In this document: piece after piece, positions 1-11,594 of the stretch | Layout: each line of letters opens with the position of its first letter | Position numbering within the stretch: position 1 is the stretch's first letter | From: Ascaris suum | Lineage: Eukaryota; Nematoda; Chromadorea; Rhabditida; Ascarididae | Direction of reading: 5' to 3' | DNA length: 64,000 nt | Assembly: GCA_013433145.1 (NCBI GenBank) | Contig: CM024183.1 | Coordinates: 4,520,001 to 4,584,000, forward strand | Notes under the pieces: generated by a model | The model's input: only the letters and a program-made list of their open reading frames with translations | What the model was told of the DNA's origin: nothing | Database searches by the model: none | Position numbers and translations under genes: made by a program

Positions 1-132
1 TACGATAGATGAAGCGTGGACGATTCAAGAGGCCGGCCTTTAGTTCAGTTTTAATTCGGCTACCTTGATGATTATTGTTCGCATTATCACCTCCATTGCC
101 TTGATGCTCAAGCTTATGACGATCATGTGAAA
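1..132 (-). CDS. Candidate exon, unidentified gene, runs off left edge
   Basis: An open segment of 43 codons reads on the minus strand from an acceptor-like CCTTGCCAG just above position 132 to the window edge. The peptide has a hydrophilic Gly/Asn/His-rich part (HQGNGGDNANNNHQG) followed by a basic stretch (RIKTELKAGLLNRPRFIYR). The same frame is closed by a TGA upstream of the acceptor, so an exon boundary there fits. No family is recognised. It may belong with the other minus-strand exon candidates up to about 5.4 kb. The length alone could arise by chance; the call rests on protein-like composition and the flanking splice site. Confidence 0.3.
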
Positions 133-1010
133 CTGGCAAGGTTCATTGTGAGTTCATTGTGACACTTAAAGTTGGCAGTGAAAATGAACGGAAGGGGAAG
201 TTTTGTTTGCGCGACGAAGCAACTCGATCAAATATCCATTGTAACAATTATGCAAATCAAAGAGTGGCTATCTATCGATTCAAAGTAAACAAGAAAAAAT
301 GTCTTGTTGCTTTATGTCAATAGTAGTGAAAACATGTTGCTTTCGTAAGACAATACAACAAAGATTTCTTTACATTCAACGAGTAAAACAAACAATTGCC
401 TGAACTAATCTCTTATAATAGTTTCGATGAGTATACCTCTTGACGAAAATTACTGCTCCTCATTATTCGCTTAAAAAAAGAAAGAAAAAAAACTGTAATT
501 TGACAGGTGAGGATGTACTGTCTTGTCGATAGCAAATTGGAGAGGGCAAACTGTAGCTGACAGCTTTCACATAACGGTCCTAATTTCAGGTGAGTGGTGG
601 GCTAGATGATTTTTTTCATCATAACAAATCAGCAAGTAAATTGACTAAGTGGTTCGTTGAAAGTGAAGTGAAAAATCGTCTATATGAATTTTAGGTCGGG
701 TAGGATCAAGAAATCAGGTCGCAATAATCTACGGGGCCGTCACCTCTTTATAGGACGGCCTTACAGTCAGATCTTTCCAACCCAAAAAAACGCACCCTAA
801 TATCTACATACCCTTGCAGCATCTCCGGCAGACGTTCGAATTTAATATCGAACCTCAGCGTAACATGCCGTGGAAGTCATTTGAAGTGCCCATTTCAAGC
901 AAATTCAATCCTTAGCCATAGAATTATAAAAAAAGTAAAGATACACGTAACTATGCCTTCATTTATCAAGTGATTCAGCCTACCTCATAAATCTTCGACT
1001 GGTGACTCAC

Positions 1011-1087
1011 CGTTGTGCGATCCCGCCGAAATAAAATGTAAGTCCGATCCATTAAAATGCGCTCAATTTCTTGGCACCAGCAAATTC
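1011..1087 (-). CDS. Candidate 77-nt internal exon, unidentified gene
   Basis: On the minus strand an acceptor ATGTTTAG precedes a 25-codon open segment that ends exactly at a consensus donor ACG|GTGAGT. The peptide is charged and helical in character (QEIERILMDRTYILFRRDRTT). Phase is 1 in, 0 out. It does not join in frame to the next candidate upstream (1815-1991), so either another exon lies between them, for instance in the GC-rich stretch 1480-1740, or one of the two is wrong. No family recognised. Confidence 0.3.
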
Positions 1088-1479
1088 CTAAACATCTTAT
1101 GAAATTGGTCGATGCAGGTCAGGTAGATCAGGTAGGATCACTGAGGGCAAATATTGCATGCACAATCTTTCGTAATTCTACCTTCGATCGTTCGAGAGTC
1201 GAAACTGCTTAACAGATAGGCGCAGATGCGTACATACATGTGATATAAATATGAGAAATCATATGCAAAGTTGCATAAGAAATAGCAGAATGAAGATAAC
1301 CACAGTGAGAGATAACAAAAACACATTTGAATGAACTCATCATGCATATTTGCTCACAATGTCCTTCATCTAATGGTACTGAATGCTTCGCTGAAAAAGC
1401 ACGAAAAATTCAAAAAAAAAAACATTTATTGTTGAGTGAGTGTCTGGAAAATGTGATAAGTTCACTGATAATGGCGTGA

Positions 1480-1740
1480 TTTATTACTGCTGAGAAAGAT
1501 GAACATGCTAAACGACGAAGTTGGTAGATGCCGTAACAAAGGCTGCTTTCGAGAGCACTCGCTTGCATCGCAACGCAATATAAGCCGATGCTGCGGGCCA
1601 ATGGAGGGCCATCTTGCCGGACGTCGCGACACTGAATCGAATTAGCGGCCGAAGTTGGCCATGCTGCAACGCACACACAACTCCGTTTGAGATTCCTCTC
1701 TGCTCCCACTGATTCACGCTTAACGATTGCTTCTAGCAAA
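1480..1740 (-). other. GC-rich CpG-containing stretch with two overlapping open frames
   Basis: This stretch is clearly richer in G+C and CpG than its surroundings, and two minus-strand frames stay open through most of it. Neither translation is recognisable. It could contain an exon lying between the candidates at 1815-1991 and 1011-1087, or be a short repeat. No splice sites decide the frame. Confidence 0.2.
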
Positions 1741-1814
1741 GAGGATCAATGCCTTGAAAGAAACTGATATTCATGATTGATATTGCTGGTACTTAATGCA
1801 TTCGTACTACTTAC

Positions 1815-1991
1815 CTGTTTCCTGGTTCACAGTATTTTAGGGTCCTGTATTGAGCAGTCATGACATTCAGCAGTTTGTCTTCGTGCCAAAATTGTGCCGT
1901 TTTTTCAAGGTAGGCTCTTCCTTCATTCTTCTGCTCCACGACCGAATCCTCAAGTTCACAAAGGTGGTAGCGAAGGTCACGCCACGAAGCG
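1815..1991 (-). CDS. Candidate exon with coiled-coil-like peptide
   Basis: A 177-nt minus-strand segment is bounded by a weak acceptor (TTAACATAG) and a strong donor (AACAG|GTAAGT at 1814-1809). Its 58 codons give a charged, heptad-like peptide (LRYHLCELEDSVVEQKNEGR followed by a Trp/His/Gln-rich part with MTAQYRTLKYCEPGN). A second frame is also open across 1867-2280 for 137 codons, but it stops 52 nt before the donor and has no splice support, so I prefer the shorter spliced reading. The protein family is not recognised. It is a likely exon of an unidentified minus-strand gene. Confidence 0.35.
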
Positions 1992-1999
1992 CTATGTTA

Positions 2000-4689
2000 A
2001 CAAGCAATTCGTTTATTTTTGAAGCCGATTTATATTTGAATAAACAAAAATTTTCGAGTAGAGCGTTTCTCTCAGTATAAAGCTCATCCATTTCAGTGAG
2101 CTCTAACAATTTGAAAAGTTCGGGCTTCGTATTCTTGAAGAATCCTCCATATGAGGTGGATCCGTTGTTATAGACCGCATGCAATGCATGACGAGCATGA
2201 ATTTCATTCACCCTGGGACTAAAGTTTAGATCAACGAAATTCCTCCTGCCTCTTTTTTGGGCTCCACACTTTTCATTCATAGTTTAAAAAACAAAATTTG
2301 CCCATAAGCGATTAAAGATCAAAACGTAATAGGCCGACCGTAAAATTTATTACTAACGTAATACACCACAGTGTTGCTGCCACTGTTCATGCACCTTCGC
2401 AGATTTGCTGAATCTATTTCGCTAAATCTTCTTCTGGATCTTCTTTGCAAACTTTGACTCAAAAAAAATGGGTTCTTGATGAAAATACACTTGACCATGA
2501 ATGATCATTGCGATATTTACATGAGTATGTCGTCGTGAACGCTTTTCTATCGTTTGTGGAAGAGTTCTTAACTAGTGGATGTTATTAGTGAGATTGTAAG
2601 GCGGTGTACAGTGTGCCCTTTCCTGTGGCACGATTCTCTACTCGTTTTCTTCTGGAGCCTTTATGAAATTAACCTGGATGTGACAGGTTGGTACAGTCGC
2701 TGAATAGTTGCCCTTGTTCTATGCCGTAAACGATGTGACTTTCGTGAGAATGTGTTCGTTTCTGGAAAACCTTATGCCTTATGCCGTAGATATTGCTTCT
2801 TTTTTTTTATTGCTTAGCCCCTCAGCAATGTTACCACTTGCTATCATACGAATCCAAAACTTGTGAATACTTAAACCATGCAGAAAAACTCCGAAAAATA
2901 AATCCCTTAAGCGCATTTTTGCGGATGCTGCAGTAAGAAACATTTATTCTTTGTCATGCAACTCTGCTTTTCAAGTGCGTTCTCAAGATTCAGTAAACTG
3001 CCTTCAATTTGGCAAATCGCCCTTTAGTGCTCTTTCTTCTCCATAGTGCTATCCAGATTATGCGCATGCTTTTAAGCTCTGCTACTGCAAACGGGATAGG
3101 CTAATTTTGGAGGGGAATATAGAAGCAAAAATGTTAATAACTAAATTTTGCGCCATTCCCCAGTGCTACTCCTCGCCAGTTTCAGAAATTCAAGCTCAGT
3201 GCAGAAGTTCATTGACATAACGAATATTACGCAGTGCGTTTGAAAATATGTAGTAGCGAGGCATCATTTTGAAGGCGGTCTTCTTTTGGTACATGATATT
3301 GGCGGTGCCGTACTCTGAAGATCCGCCAACGCACCGAATTCATGATCCCTAAACTGTCAACTGCTATGGACAGCGAAAGCTGCAATATTGGCGTACTCGA
3401 AGATGTCTGCTGATATTTGTTCGCTTTAATTTTTAGATGTGGGCTCGTGAGCAGATAATCTTAATTGCCTAAATCTGTTCCCATAGGAATTCACTTCCCG
3501 CGACATACTTCCCGGTTGTTTAGTTGTCGTTGCGTGACATCATTCGATTCGAGCATTCCCTTGACATTATATCGCTTATAGATTTATTCACTTTCTGCAT
3601 TTCCGCATACCTCAGCTGTGTTCTTCCTTAAACGTAAAAGGGTGTAGGCACTCAAATAAGGTATAACAAAACTCGGAAGAGATGATGCCAAAAGAACTGG
3701 TATCGGGGTACATTCAAAAGGTATTGCGTTCAGGCTCTAAAGCCATAGAATCTCCACAATTTCAGTTATCCGATTCCGTATTTGAGGCTTGGGAATCCTT
3801 GAACTCGCAAGCCGCAAGAAACATCCGATTTTGAAGTCCAAATCCCAGCAATATGCATCCTGAGACGTATGTACGTATCTATATTTATATTTATATTTAT
3901 ATACTTACATTTAAATTTATGTTTATATTTATGTAGATATAGACATATGTGATGCCCAAATCATCCCACGAACTCTTCATAAACAGCGAAGTTTTGTTTT
4001 TCGGCGCTGTGTTACTTATTCAAGTTCATTTATAAAATAAAACAACAAACCTATGCATAAAAACTTGAAAGATGGTTCCGATTAGCCCACTGATTAAACA
4101 GTTAATTGAAGCTGATCTACAAGTTTTGCCTGCAAGACATCCCGTCTTGCGATTCTGCTCTACAAATCGAATAGTTTCATATAATTACGAAGCAACGAAG
4201 TGACCGCTTAAATTTTCGTTCAGCTCTCCGGAATGAGATCCTTGTAATCCAACGACTTGCGATATACGTCTGCAATTGCAAGTCTTTGCACATTTTTAGG
4301 CGGATATGATAATTCTGGAAGTTTGTTAATGATTCTCATAGTTTTTTTAGAGGTTATCCCATGTTATAGTATGTTCCTATTAGTTTACTTAAGCATAATT
4401 TAAGTCGCCGTTGGGTTGAAATTATTCGGCAGACAGATATGCAGACACATTCGTGCGTATAGCGTCGCTGTGATGTGCCATGCGAGTGCAACTTCCGAAA
4501 AACGCATAGAAAGCGCTTGCTATCCACATGCCGCAGGCTCGTTTGAGCTTCGATCGCGATTGCTTGCTTCCAATGAACTTCATCCTAATGCCAAAAAGAT
4601 CTTTTTTAGCGGTCCGCTATGCTCCTAATCACCCCGTTGCCATTGGCAGACATCGCCTACCTTAAGCGAGTGCGCCGGCATTTTCTTAC
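2000..4689. other. Gene-poor AT-rich stretch
   Basis: Apart from the alternative 137-codon minus-strand frame at 1867-2280, I see no supported exon here. It contains the TTTATA-type repeat at 3876-3945. It could be intron of the candidate minus-strand gene whose exons appear on both sides. Confidence 0.4.
3876..3945. repeat. Imperfect TTTATA/TTTATG hexamer repeat
   Basis: Irregular tandem copies of a TTTATA-like unit with TTTATG and TTAAAT variants run for about 70 bp, an interrupted simple-sequence repeat. Confidence 0.6.
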
Positions 4690-4916
4690 TTGCAGAGTCA
4701 TATTGCACATCTGAATGAGATCATTTGGATCAGTAATATATTTTATATGCATCTTACGCCATGACATCATCGAGTCGCTCAATGAAAGTGGGGTTTTCGT
4801 CGATAGCAAATACATTTCTGCAGGTGCACTACGATGAAAACTCTCAATCTCAGTCCCATTCAGCACGAATATCACCACGGTTAACTGCACTTTACCTTTG
4901 TGGGCATTAAAACTTT
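4690..4916 (-). CDS. Candidate 227-nt exon, unidentified gene
   Basis: The minus strand shows an acceptor CTGAAAAACAG followed by 75 codons without a stop, ending at a consensus donor CTGCAA|GTAAGA. The peptide looks like a folded domain: a beta-like run (VQLTVVIFVLNGTEIESF), then SAPAEMYLLSTKTPLSLSD and a Trp/Lys-rich stretch. Phase is 1 in, 0 out. No family is recognised. This is one of the better-supported of the minus-strand candidates because length, donor and composition agree. Confidence 0.4.
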
Positions 4917-5192
4917 CTGTTTTTCAGTATGTATCAGGCAGCGTGATGACGAGTCAAGAACTTGGGCATTTGGTGAAATCCAAAGCAGTCAGTGCAGTGA
5001 ATTAGCAAGAAGTCACGATCGATCGGCTAGATAAATCCTCGTAGTACTATTGATCAATGTTGGGTACTATGCAAGTTCACAGAATGCACGATGAAACAAA
5101 TGTTACTCGATTCTTTGCCGACAGTTTATCACCTCGACTGTTATCAACGCTAATTTGCGAATTTAATGATTCAATGCATTTGAACATATGAA

Positions 5193-5409
5193 TTAACTAC
5201 AACGCGGGTATGATCGCCGCAGAGAGTTTTGAAATGATTCTACAGGAGAGGGTTTTGTAATCGTAGCTTTTTCATTTTTAATCAACTTTTCCATCGTATC
5301 AAAGCGCAATGCCTCAAAAACTTTGATATATTGAATTCTCGTGTGGGGAAGAAGAACAGATCCTTCTACCCACAGTTTTGTTGTCAGCAGATGCAGCTGA
5401 TATTGACGC
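5193..5409 (-). CDS. Candidate exon, unidentified gene
   Basis: After a minus-strand acceptor CACTCCTACAG the frame stays open for about 70 codons (LWVEGSVLLPHTRIQYIKVF, then EALRFDTMEKLIKNEKATITK) to a stop at 5193. An internal CT|GTAGAA could serve as donor before the stop. Composition is typical of an amphipathic globular protein. It lies upstream of the 4690-4916 candidate on the same strand and may be the preceding exon. No family recognised. Confidence 0.35.
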
Positions 5410-5949
5410 CTGTAGGAGTGAACAAGCCCTCCCTTCCTCCGACTACAAATTTGCGTCATGAGAAAGCATACTTCTTTACGAATATGATTTCCTTTAGTCT
5501 CATGGACTGTGTTTATCCCTGTGATTACATCTGATCTGTGAGTGTACTTTATGTACAGGTTTATCGATGAACTTTATCAGATGGCATCAATTTATCACTG
5601 ATAGACGTTCCAAATTTACATGTTCGCAGATGTAAATCCACCGACGAGATTGACAAATCAACACTCATCGTATGAAGGGCAGAAACGTATGAAGAAACTG
5701 CTGCAGCGCTCAATTTTCGTTAACCGTAACTTGAAGATTCTTTCGATATGAGCTGTTAAGATAAGCGTTGAGAGGAGTGAAAAGAAATTCATTTTTGGTC
5801 ACTAAAGTCCAATGAGAAATCTCAACATTCTGTTACTGTGAATGAACATAAGCTCAGTTATTTCGAAAACGCGCCAAAAATATGATAGCAATGCAAAAAG
5901 AAATTCGATACAGCCCTTTATTTAAACGTATCCATCATTTCAAGGTCTT

Positions 5950-6159
5950 TCACATATATGCACAACTGGCATCATGCAACATACGAAAATTATAGAGTAT
6001 GTAGAAATGTGATGCGAGAATTGCAAACTGGCGAAGGATCATTCGGTTACGAGTGCAATGTCGTAGTATTTCAGTTGTGCAAGACCGATGCGGTTGATGA
6101 GGCAAGCCGACGTACTCTTCATTCATGAGGCAATCATATGCAACACGAAGTACCCTCAT
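5950..6159 (-). CDS. Weak exon candidate
   Basis: A 69-codon minus-strand frame (EEYVGLPHQPHRSCTTEILR and onward) contains a possible donor TTTTC|GTATGT near its end. There is an in-frame stop just before the first Met, so either translation starts there or an acceptor lies inside. No homology recognised; chance cannot be excluded. Confidence 0.2.
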   Translation of the reverse strand: MRVLRVAYDCLMNEEYVGLPHQPHRSCTTEILRHCTRNRMILRQFAILASHFYILYNFRMLHDASCAYM

Positions 6160-6710
6160 CGATCAGCGCAACACTACGCTAAACAACATCAGCATCCATC
6201 CATAAATATCCCTCGCTTTCACGAAATTTATTTTCGGTGTTCTTCAGTTTCTTGTGATCAGCTCAACGAATATAATGTGCGCATTTTACAGTCTATATTT
6301 TCTCAGGCAACAAAACGCATTTTATCAATGAAGAATTCATCAAAAGAATAGATACAATTTCGTGAACATAACATAAATGAACATAGACCATTAGATTCTT
6401 TCAAGATACCAGAGTATAGCATGCTTAAATTACCTTCCCTCAACGCAAAATGTTGCTGAACTTTAGTCCCTCGATATTCGAATTTCCAATAGCACATATT
6501 TCAGTCAAAATGCAGAAGAAATTTAAGCAAGATTTCTATGACCACACATTCACCTTTGTTCGCAAAAGAATTTATGCAATTGAATCGAACTTTATCGGTT
6601 TCCATTAAAACATTTTTGCCTTAAATTGTTGTGTGCATGGATCGAAAATTTTCTTCGCAAATGAATTCTTACTGCGTGCACAATTATAGTAAATTATAGT
6701 GCATTCGTAC

Positions 6711-6872
6711 CGAAAAATTCTCAGCGAATTGGCTCAGTCTGTTGTCTTCGCGTTTTACATCGAGCAACTTCATTGCCGATCGGTTACTTATATCTTTTGA
6801 GTGTGAAATGCCTTTCGATGATTCACTTCGAAAGAGTGAGAAAAGCTTGCCAGAGGTGATGATATGATTCAC
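6711..6872 (-). CDS. Candidate exon, Ser/Lys-rich linker-like
   Basis: A minus-strand open segment encodes a Ser/Lys/Arg-rich peptide (FSLFRSESSKGISHSKDI, then MKLLDVKREDNRLSQFAENF) and ends at a donor TTTTCG|GTACGA. Such composition suits a disordered linker. Same strand as the candidates at 4.7-5.4 kb. No family recognised. Confidence 0.28.
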
Positions 6873-7316
6873 CTTCCCACTTATGAGAGCATTAAATTAA
6901 AGAAAAAATGTTTTTGAAGTATGCCGATTTACACACTTCGATTGATCGCAAAACATGCCTCAAACGCTCTAAAATGCTTTTCCGCGACATATTTTCAGGT
7001 TCTTAAAGGATGAAAACTGTCTTCGCTGAGTTCGAATGAACCTGAATGCTGATAAATGCTATCGAGAGGAATTGCAAGCACTAGAGGTGCTAAAGTATGT
7101 TAATGCGCAAAAACGTATTATGAAAACCAACTTATATGCAGACAGAAGTCACGCACGTTCAGTTCGACACCACTAGTCGACGCGCACAGAAGCAATAATC
7201 TCAGATTGCATCTTAGGCCTATCAATTCCAGCAATACCTCAGTTACCTTTTTATGCTATGTGGTTAACTGACTAAGACCTCAGACATTGCTGAGCGAGTC
7301 GATGTGGTTCCTTCAC

Positions 7317-7517
7317 TTAGTTCATTTCATATGATACATAATAACTGTTCAAATTTGTGGTAACGGTTAGCAACCCCGTGCATGGTACTATTTCCGGCAA
7401 ATAAGTGCTTTCGGCTAAATTTCGGCTCGGAGTTTGAAGTTTGCTAAAAACACATAATGAGCATAACAGGATGCGCCTGAAGGGAGAAAAACGCAGGCGA
7501 GTCTTCACATCGTTCAT
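7317..7517 (-). CDS. Weak exon candidate
   Basis: A minus-strand frame of 66 codons contains an internal acceptor TGTTTTTAG followed by a protein-like segment (KLQTPSRNLAESTYLPEIV) reaching a possible donor CTAACC|GTTACC. No homology recognised. Confidence 0.18.
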   Translation of the reverse strand: MNDVKTRLRFSPFRRILLCSLCVFSKLQTPSRNLAESTYLPEIVPCTGLLTVTTNLNSYYVSYEMN

Positions 7518-8153
7518 GTTTTTAGACGCTGTTTCGGACTTCCTGCAATATGAACTGAGTTTTTTGGAACATTTCTAACAATCAGACATTAAACTGACAT
7601 CTATCAGACATCTAACAATCCCTTCTCTTTTAAGCGTTGCCCGAAACTTGGCCGCATGCTCGCAGCAGAACAACTTTACTATAGAGCGAAACAATGCTTA
7701 AATAACCTGCTGTATGAGGTAATTCTATGGTCAGGTTATAAACGTCGAATCCAGCAACTACAGATTTACTGCGTCTTCGGGTTCAGAACTGGAGAGAAAA
7801 GTGCGGACATGTGTGTTGGTTAACTCACTTCCCATGCGATGCACTTGCAAGTGAGAACATCAGCATTATTACAACTGCCACCTAGCATTAGCGTCGCTCA
7901 AAATTGCATGCCTCTAGTACGCAATCTTACTCAAATACATAATGCACAATGAAAAATACTCGAGTTTTTCGCGATCGGAGAAAATTTTGCGAAAAGTACT
8001 TGCAATCGTCACTTTCAGAACGGAAGGGTTTCTGAAGTCAGTTTTTTCTTACGCACTTCCGTCAATCCTGTAAAAGGGTTGTTCCATGAACCTTCCATAG
8101 TGTTTTAGGTGCCCAGAAAAGAAATTAGGTGTGCTAGTCGAAGACACGGAGAA

Positions 8154-8302
<149 letters not shown>

Positions 8303-8978
8303 TTGGTATGTGTTTCTAAGGACAGCTTTGCAGCATGGTCGTCAGCCTTCCGCAGTGAACAAATGCAGAGCTATCGCTGTATAAATTCGATACACTTGTT
8401 CTACTGAAATGGTCATTGAATTCTGGTATATATTAACTAGCCGTTACTGCAATATACAGATAAGTCCTCTTCTTAAACACTTTGAGCAATGCCGCATTGT
8501 GACCCTATGTGTTTTCGTTGACGCTAAGAAACATATACCATTAAAACTGCAGCGAAGAAGAAAAACTCGTCATGAATTCAAGACGGTGTTGCTGAATCCG
8601 AATCCCTACGTGTTTTAATGATTGCTTTAAAGTGCAAAACCTTCTGCCACTCCCGTGGCACTTTTCTGACACTTGAGTCTTCACACTACCATAGAAACTC
8701 GCCAAGGAGTCTCAATGAGCGAGAAAGAACTTCAGTGGTTTCCACGTCCAAGGAAGGAGTTTCTGAGGTCCTTATGAAACGTGGGAGTTATCATGTACTG
8801 TACTGTAAACAAACAAGGCGTACTTGTTCAGAGTATAGAAGAATGATCATGGAAAGAAGAAAATAGGGTATATGCGTACATACATGTTGAATTAAGTATC
8901 GCACAAATGCGAATAAGCCACTATACTCAGTGCTCACTGCTGCTGATCATCGTCACTTAAAAGCCGCTGTGTGCGCAA

Positions 8979-9176
8979 TTACAATTGTTTTGAATCCGTA
9001 ACGTTGTTCGGTGGTAGCAGATGAAATGTGAAGTTCTTAGAGGAAAGCCACTCCATTGAGTCCTGCAGATTCGCATTTATTTCCACACAACTGATTTCGA
9101 CAATCGCCTCCGATAGATTAGAGAAAAATCGGACAGTTTTTCTTGGATGCCACCTTTGAGAATTAAAGCGACTCAA
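8979..9176 (-). CDS. Candidate exon or short ORF, unidentified
   Basis: A 65-codon minus-strand frame gives a well-mixed, globular-looking peptide (NLSEAIVEISCVEINANLQD then SMEWLSSKNFTFHLLPPNNV). An AAC|GTTACG near the end could be a donor; otherwise the frame ends in TAA. No acceptor is clear. It may continue the series of minus-strand candidates. No family recognised. Confidence 0.25.
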   Translation of the reverse strand: MSRFNSQRWHPRKTVRFFSNLSEAIVEISCVEINANLQDSMEWLSSKNFTFHLLPPNNVTDSKQL

Positions 9177-9879
9177 TCAGCGTCAACATTGAAACAGTAT
9201 AAAAGCATTTGAGTATCAATCAACATTAGCTAAGCAAATATAATAAAATACATCATGAAAAACATAACACACCGACCAAATAGTGGCAATTATATCTGAG
9301 TAGTTATCATAGATCTTAGCCTCTGAAACTTACAGCAATGCAATACAAACAAAATGAATTCGCAATCTAACGATATGACTGTGCTTGTAAACCACTTTCA
9401 AAAATATCACGTGGCAAACATAATTGTTATTTTGTCCATAACAGCTTCCATTCAGTGGCTGGAGCTGAGATGGAAGATGTACTTTACTGGTGTCTCTTGA
9501 CCTTCAAGATCATTTCACTTTTACTTTCTATATGTTAAGTCTGGTTAATTGATATCCATAACAGTCATCAATCAGGTATATCTCCAATGAAATACTTTAC
9601 TGGTCTCCACAACCTCAAACCCGATAAATACACAGACTTAACCTGATTTCTTATGAGTATAGGTAACAGCCGCTAATCAATTAGGCATGAGAAGAGTTTG
9701 TAGTGAACATTTTTGTGACCCTATTTGAACATACGCGAAATATTTTGCAGATGAATACTTTTTCGTTGCAATAGCGAATGTTACAATACGCCTCTGGCAT
9801 TGAATGCTCTCAACAATCATCAAGACCGATTAAGTGATTCGCAATTCCATTTGCCTCAGAATATACGAAATGCAAACGC

Positions 9880-10167
9880 TTGAAATTCATGCAAATCTTC
9901 ATAAGTGGATTTTTTTTTGCAGCATTAAATTCGGCAGAAGATGCGTCGATGTCTCATCAATGTTTCACAATCTTTTTCAACACAACTCGCATACACAATC
10001 TTAGCAAACGTTCTCTAGAGTGCCGGAATTCGGAGCTCTTCATTAGGTGTGAGTTTGGAAAAAGCTTTGAACACCTTTCACCTGAGTGGTTTCAAATTCC
10101 AACATGCAGGAAGTTAACAAATGAACGGATCCAAATAATAAGAGCAAAATTGCAAATCGCTCATTGA
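9880..10167 (+). CDS. Small Cys-containing ORF with signal-peptide-like start
   Basis: A 95-codon plus-strand ORF starts with a short hydrophobic N terminus (MKFMQIFISGFFFAALNS) that resembles a signal peptide, followed by a region with four spaced cysteines and a Lys-Arg pair. A T-rich TTTTTTTTGCAG lies inside the first 20 codons and could instead be a splice acceptor, in which case the hydrophobic start is an artefact of the T run. No family recognised. Confidence 0.22.
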   Translation: MKFMQIFISGFFFAALNSAEDASMSHQCFTIFFNTTRIHNLSKRSLECRNSELFIRCEFGKSFEHLSPEWFQIPTCRKLTNERIQIIRAKLQIAH

Positions 10168-10861
10168 TAATCATCTTTGAAGTGGAGTCGGATCACTACA
10201 ATAGCTGTTCGCCTCTGCATAGCTGCTCTCTACGTAAGCACGTCTATTAAAATGAACACATGAGCAAGTCATCGCAGCCGATGTGATGAACACTACGGTT
10301 GAGGCATAATCGATCGCAACGGCCTTCGAGCTCAAGAATAGTGTTGTCATTCACAGAACAAATTTATTTCTTTCGGGAGCTATAGAAGTTTGGGACTGCT
10401 TCAAAGTGAGGTGTATTTTAACCTCTCCCAACAGGTCTCTAATTTCCTATGCAGGGAAGTAGATTATTTCTAAATATCCCTGCAGGCAGAATTTCATCCA
10501 TGAATCCTGGCTCAAAGCCACTAAATCCGAGCATTATGCATGAAATTCCAACTGCACTGGTGTTTAGAAGTCATTAGGTTTACTCGGAAAACTACAGGCC
10601 TACGGAATTAATCTCAGAGTTGCCAATAAATTCACTTCCTTGGATCGATGAAGAAATCCCACGCCACTCCTGTGAAACCAGCAGGACAAATAGTAATTCC
10701 ATGTCTAATAACTGAATTATTCAGTCAAGTGGATAACACTATGTGAAGACTACGATCGGTTTCTTAGAGGGTGAAGTGACCTACAAGATCGTAGATAATT
10801 GCATATTGTCTTTTCAGTGTTTGTCAAGCATGCAGAAGCAGAGTCGAAAATAACAGAGAAT

Positions 10862-11025
10862 TTAAAAAATCAAGTGAAGACAGGAAGCGCTCAAACGCTT
10901 GGCATCGTCGGTTGCTTGCTGCAAGTGTGAAATGTTTTCCCGAAAGGGAACAAAAATAGCTTGGATTACAATTTGCATTGAAATGCGATAGCGCAACTCG
11001 CTGCATCGCTCACGGTAGAAGAGCG
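10862..11025 (-). CDS. Candidate exon, amphipathic helical peptide
   Basis: A minus-strand acceptor CTTTGCAG, one of three tandem CTTTGCAG copies, is followed by about 54 open codons (ALFYRERCSELRYRISMQIV, then a Gln/Asp/Ala-rich helix) ending in a stop at 10862. The overlapping frame 10824-11006 is less protein-like. No donor is clear, so it might be a terminal exon. No family recognised. Confidence 0.25.
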
Positions 11026-11385
11026 CTGCAAAGCTGCAAAGCTGCAAACCACTTTCCTGGTTTGCAATTTTTAGGGAACGATGTCGACAAACTCAATTCA
11101 CTAGTTTTACCTCTGTTGCCAGCTGAACCAGCCTCTCCCGTTTTCAAATGTTAGCTGTCAGCAAAGGTAATGTAAACAATGACGAAGCAACGATACTTTA
11201 TGGAATCATACAATGATTTTTCGATGAGTTCATGCAGCTATGGCAGGCAGTTTGATTCTGTAGAGAGCGGAGAAGGACCAGAATGTGATTTTCAGATAAA
11301 TCTACCTGAGCAGTGCAAATTGAGAACGAAAGTTACCCAACGACGGATGAGAATAAGAGGAATAAGATTATAAACTTATTACGAA

Positions 11386-11570
11386 ATGAGGAATGATAGG
11401 AAAATACGAGTAATATTGCGATAGGAAAATGTTACCGTGATAGGAAATGCTGTGGATGTTGTTGTTTTGGATATTGTGCGGTTGCTGTGGATAAGAAAAA
11501 GCTGTGGAAAAAAAAACAAATGGAAATCAAAATGATATAAAAGGAAAATGTTGGGATAGGAAGAGGAAAA
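11386..11570. repeat. Degenerate GATAGGAAAATG-type purine-rich repeat
   Basis: Variants of GATAGGAAAATG recur at irregular spacing (for example near 11396, 11421, 11438 and 11556), mixed with GCTGTGGA words. It looks like an old, diverged tandem array of low complexity. No coding sense is supported. Confidence 0.45.
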
Positions 11571-11594
11571 ATATTGATAAAAATGAAAAAGCAA

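Noticed and set aside
1867..2280. 137-codon minus-strand ORF
   Set aside because: A frame of this length is expected about once or twice by chance in the window, it has no splice support, and the overlapping 1815-1991 reading ends at a consensus donor.
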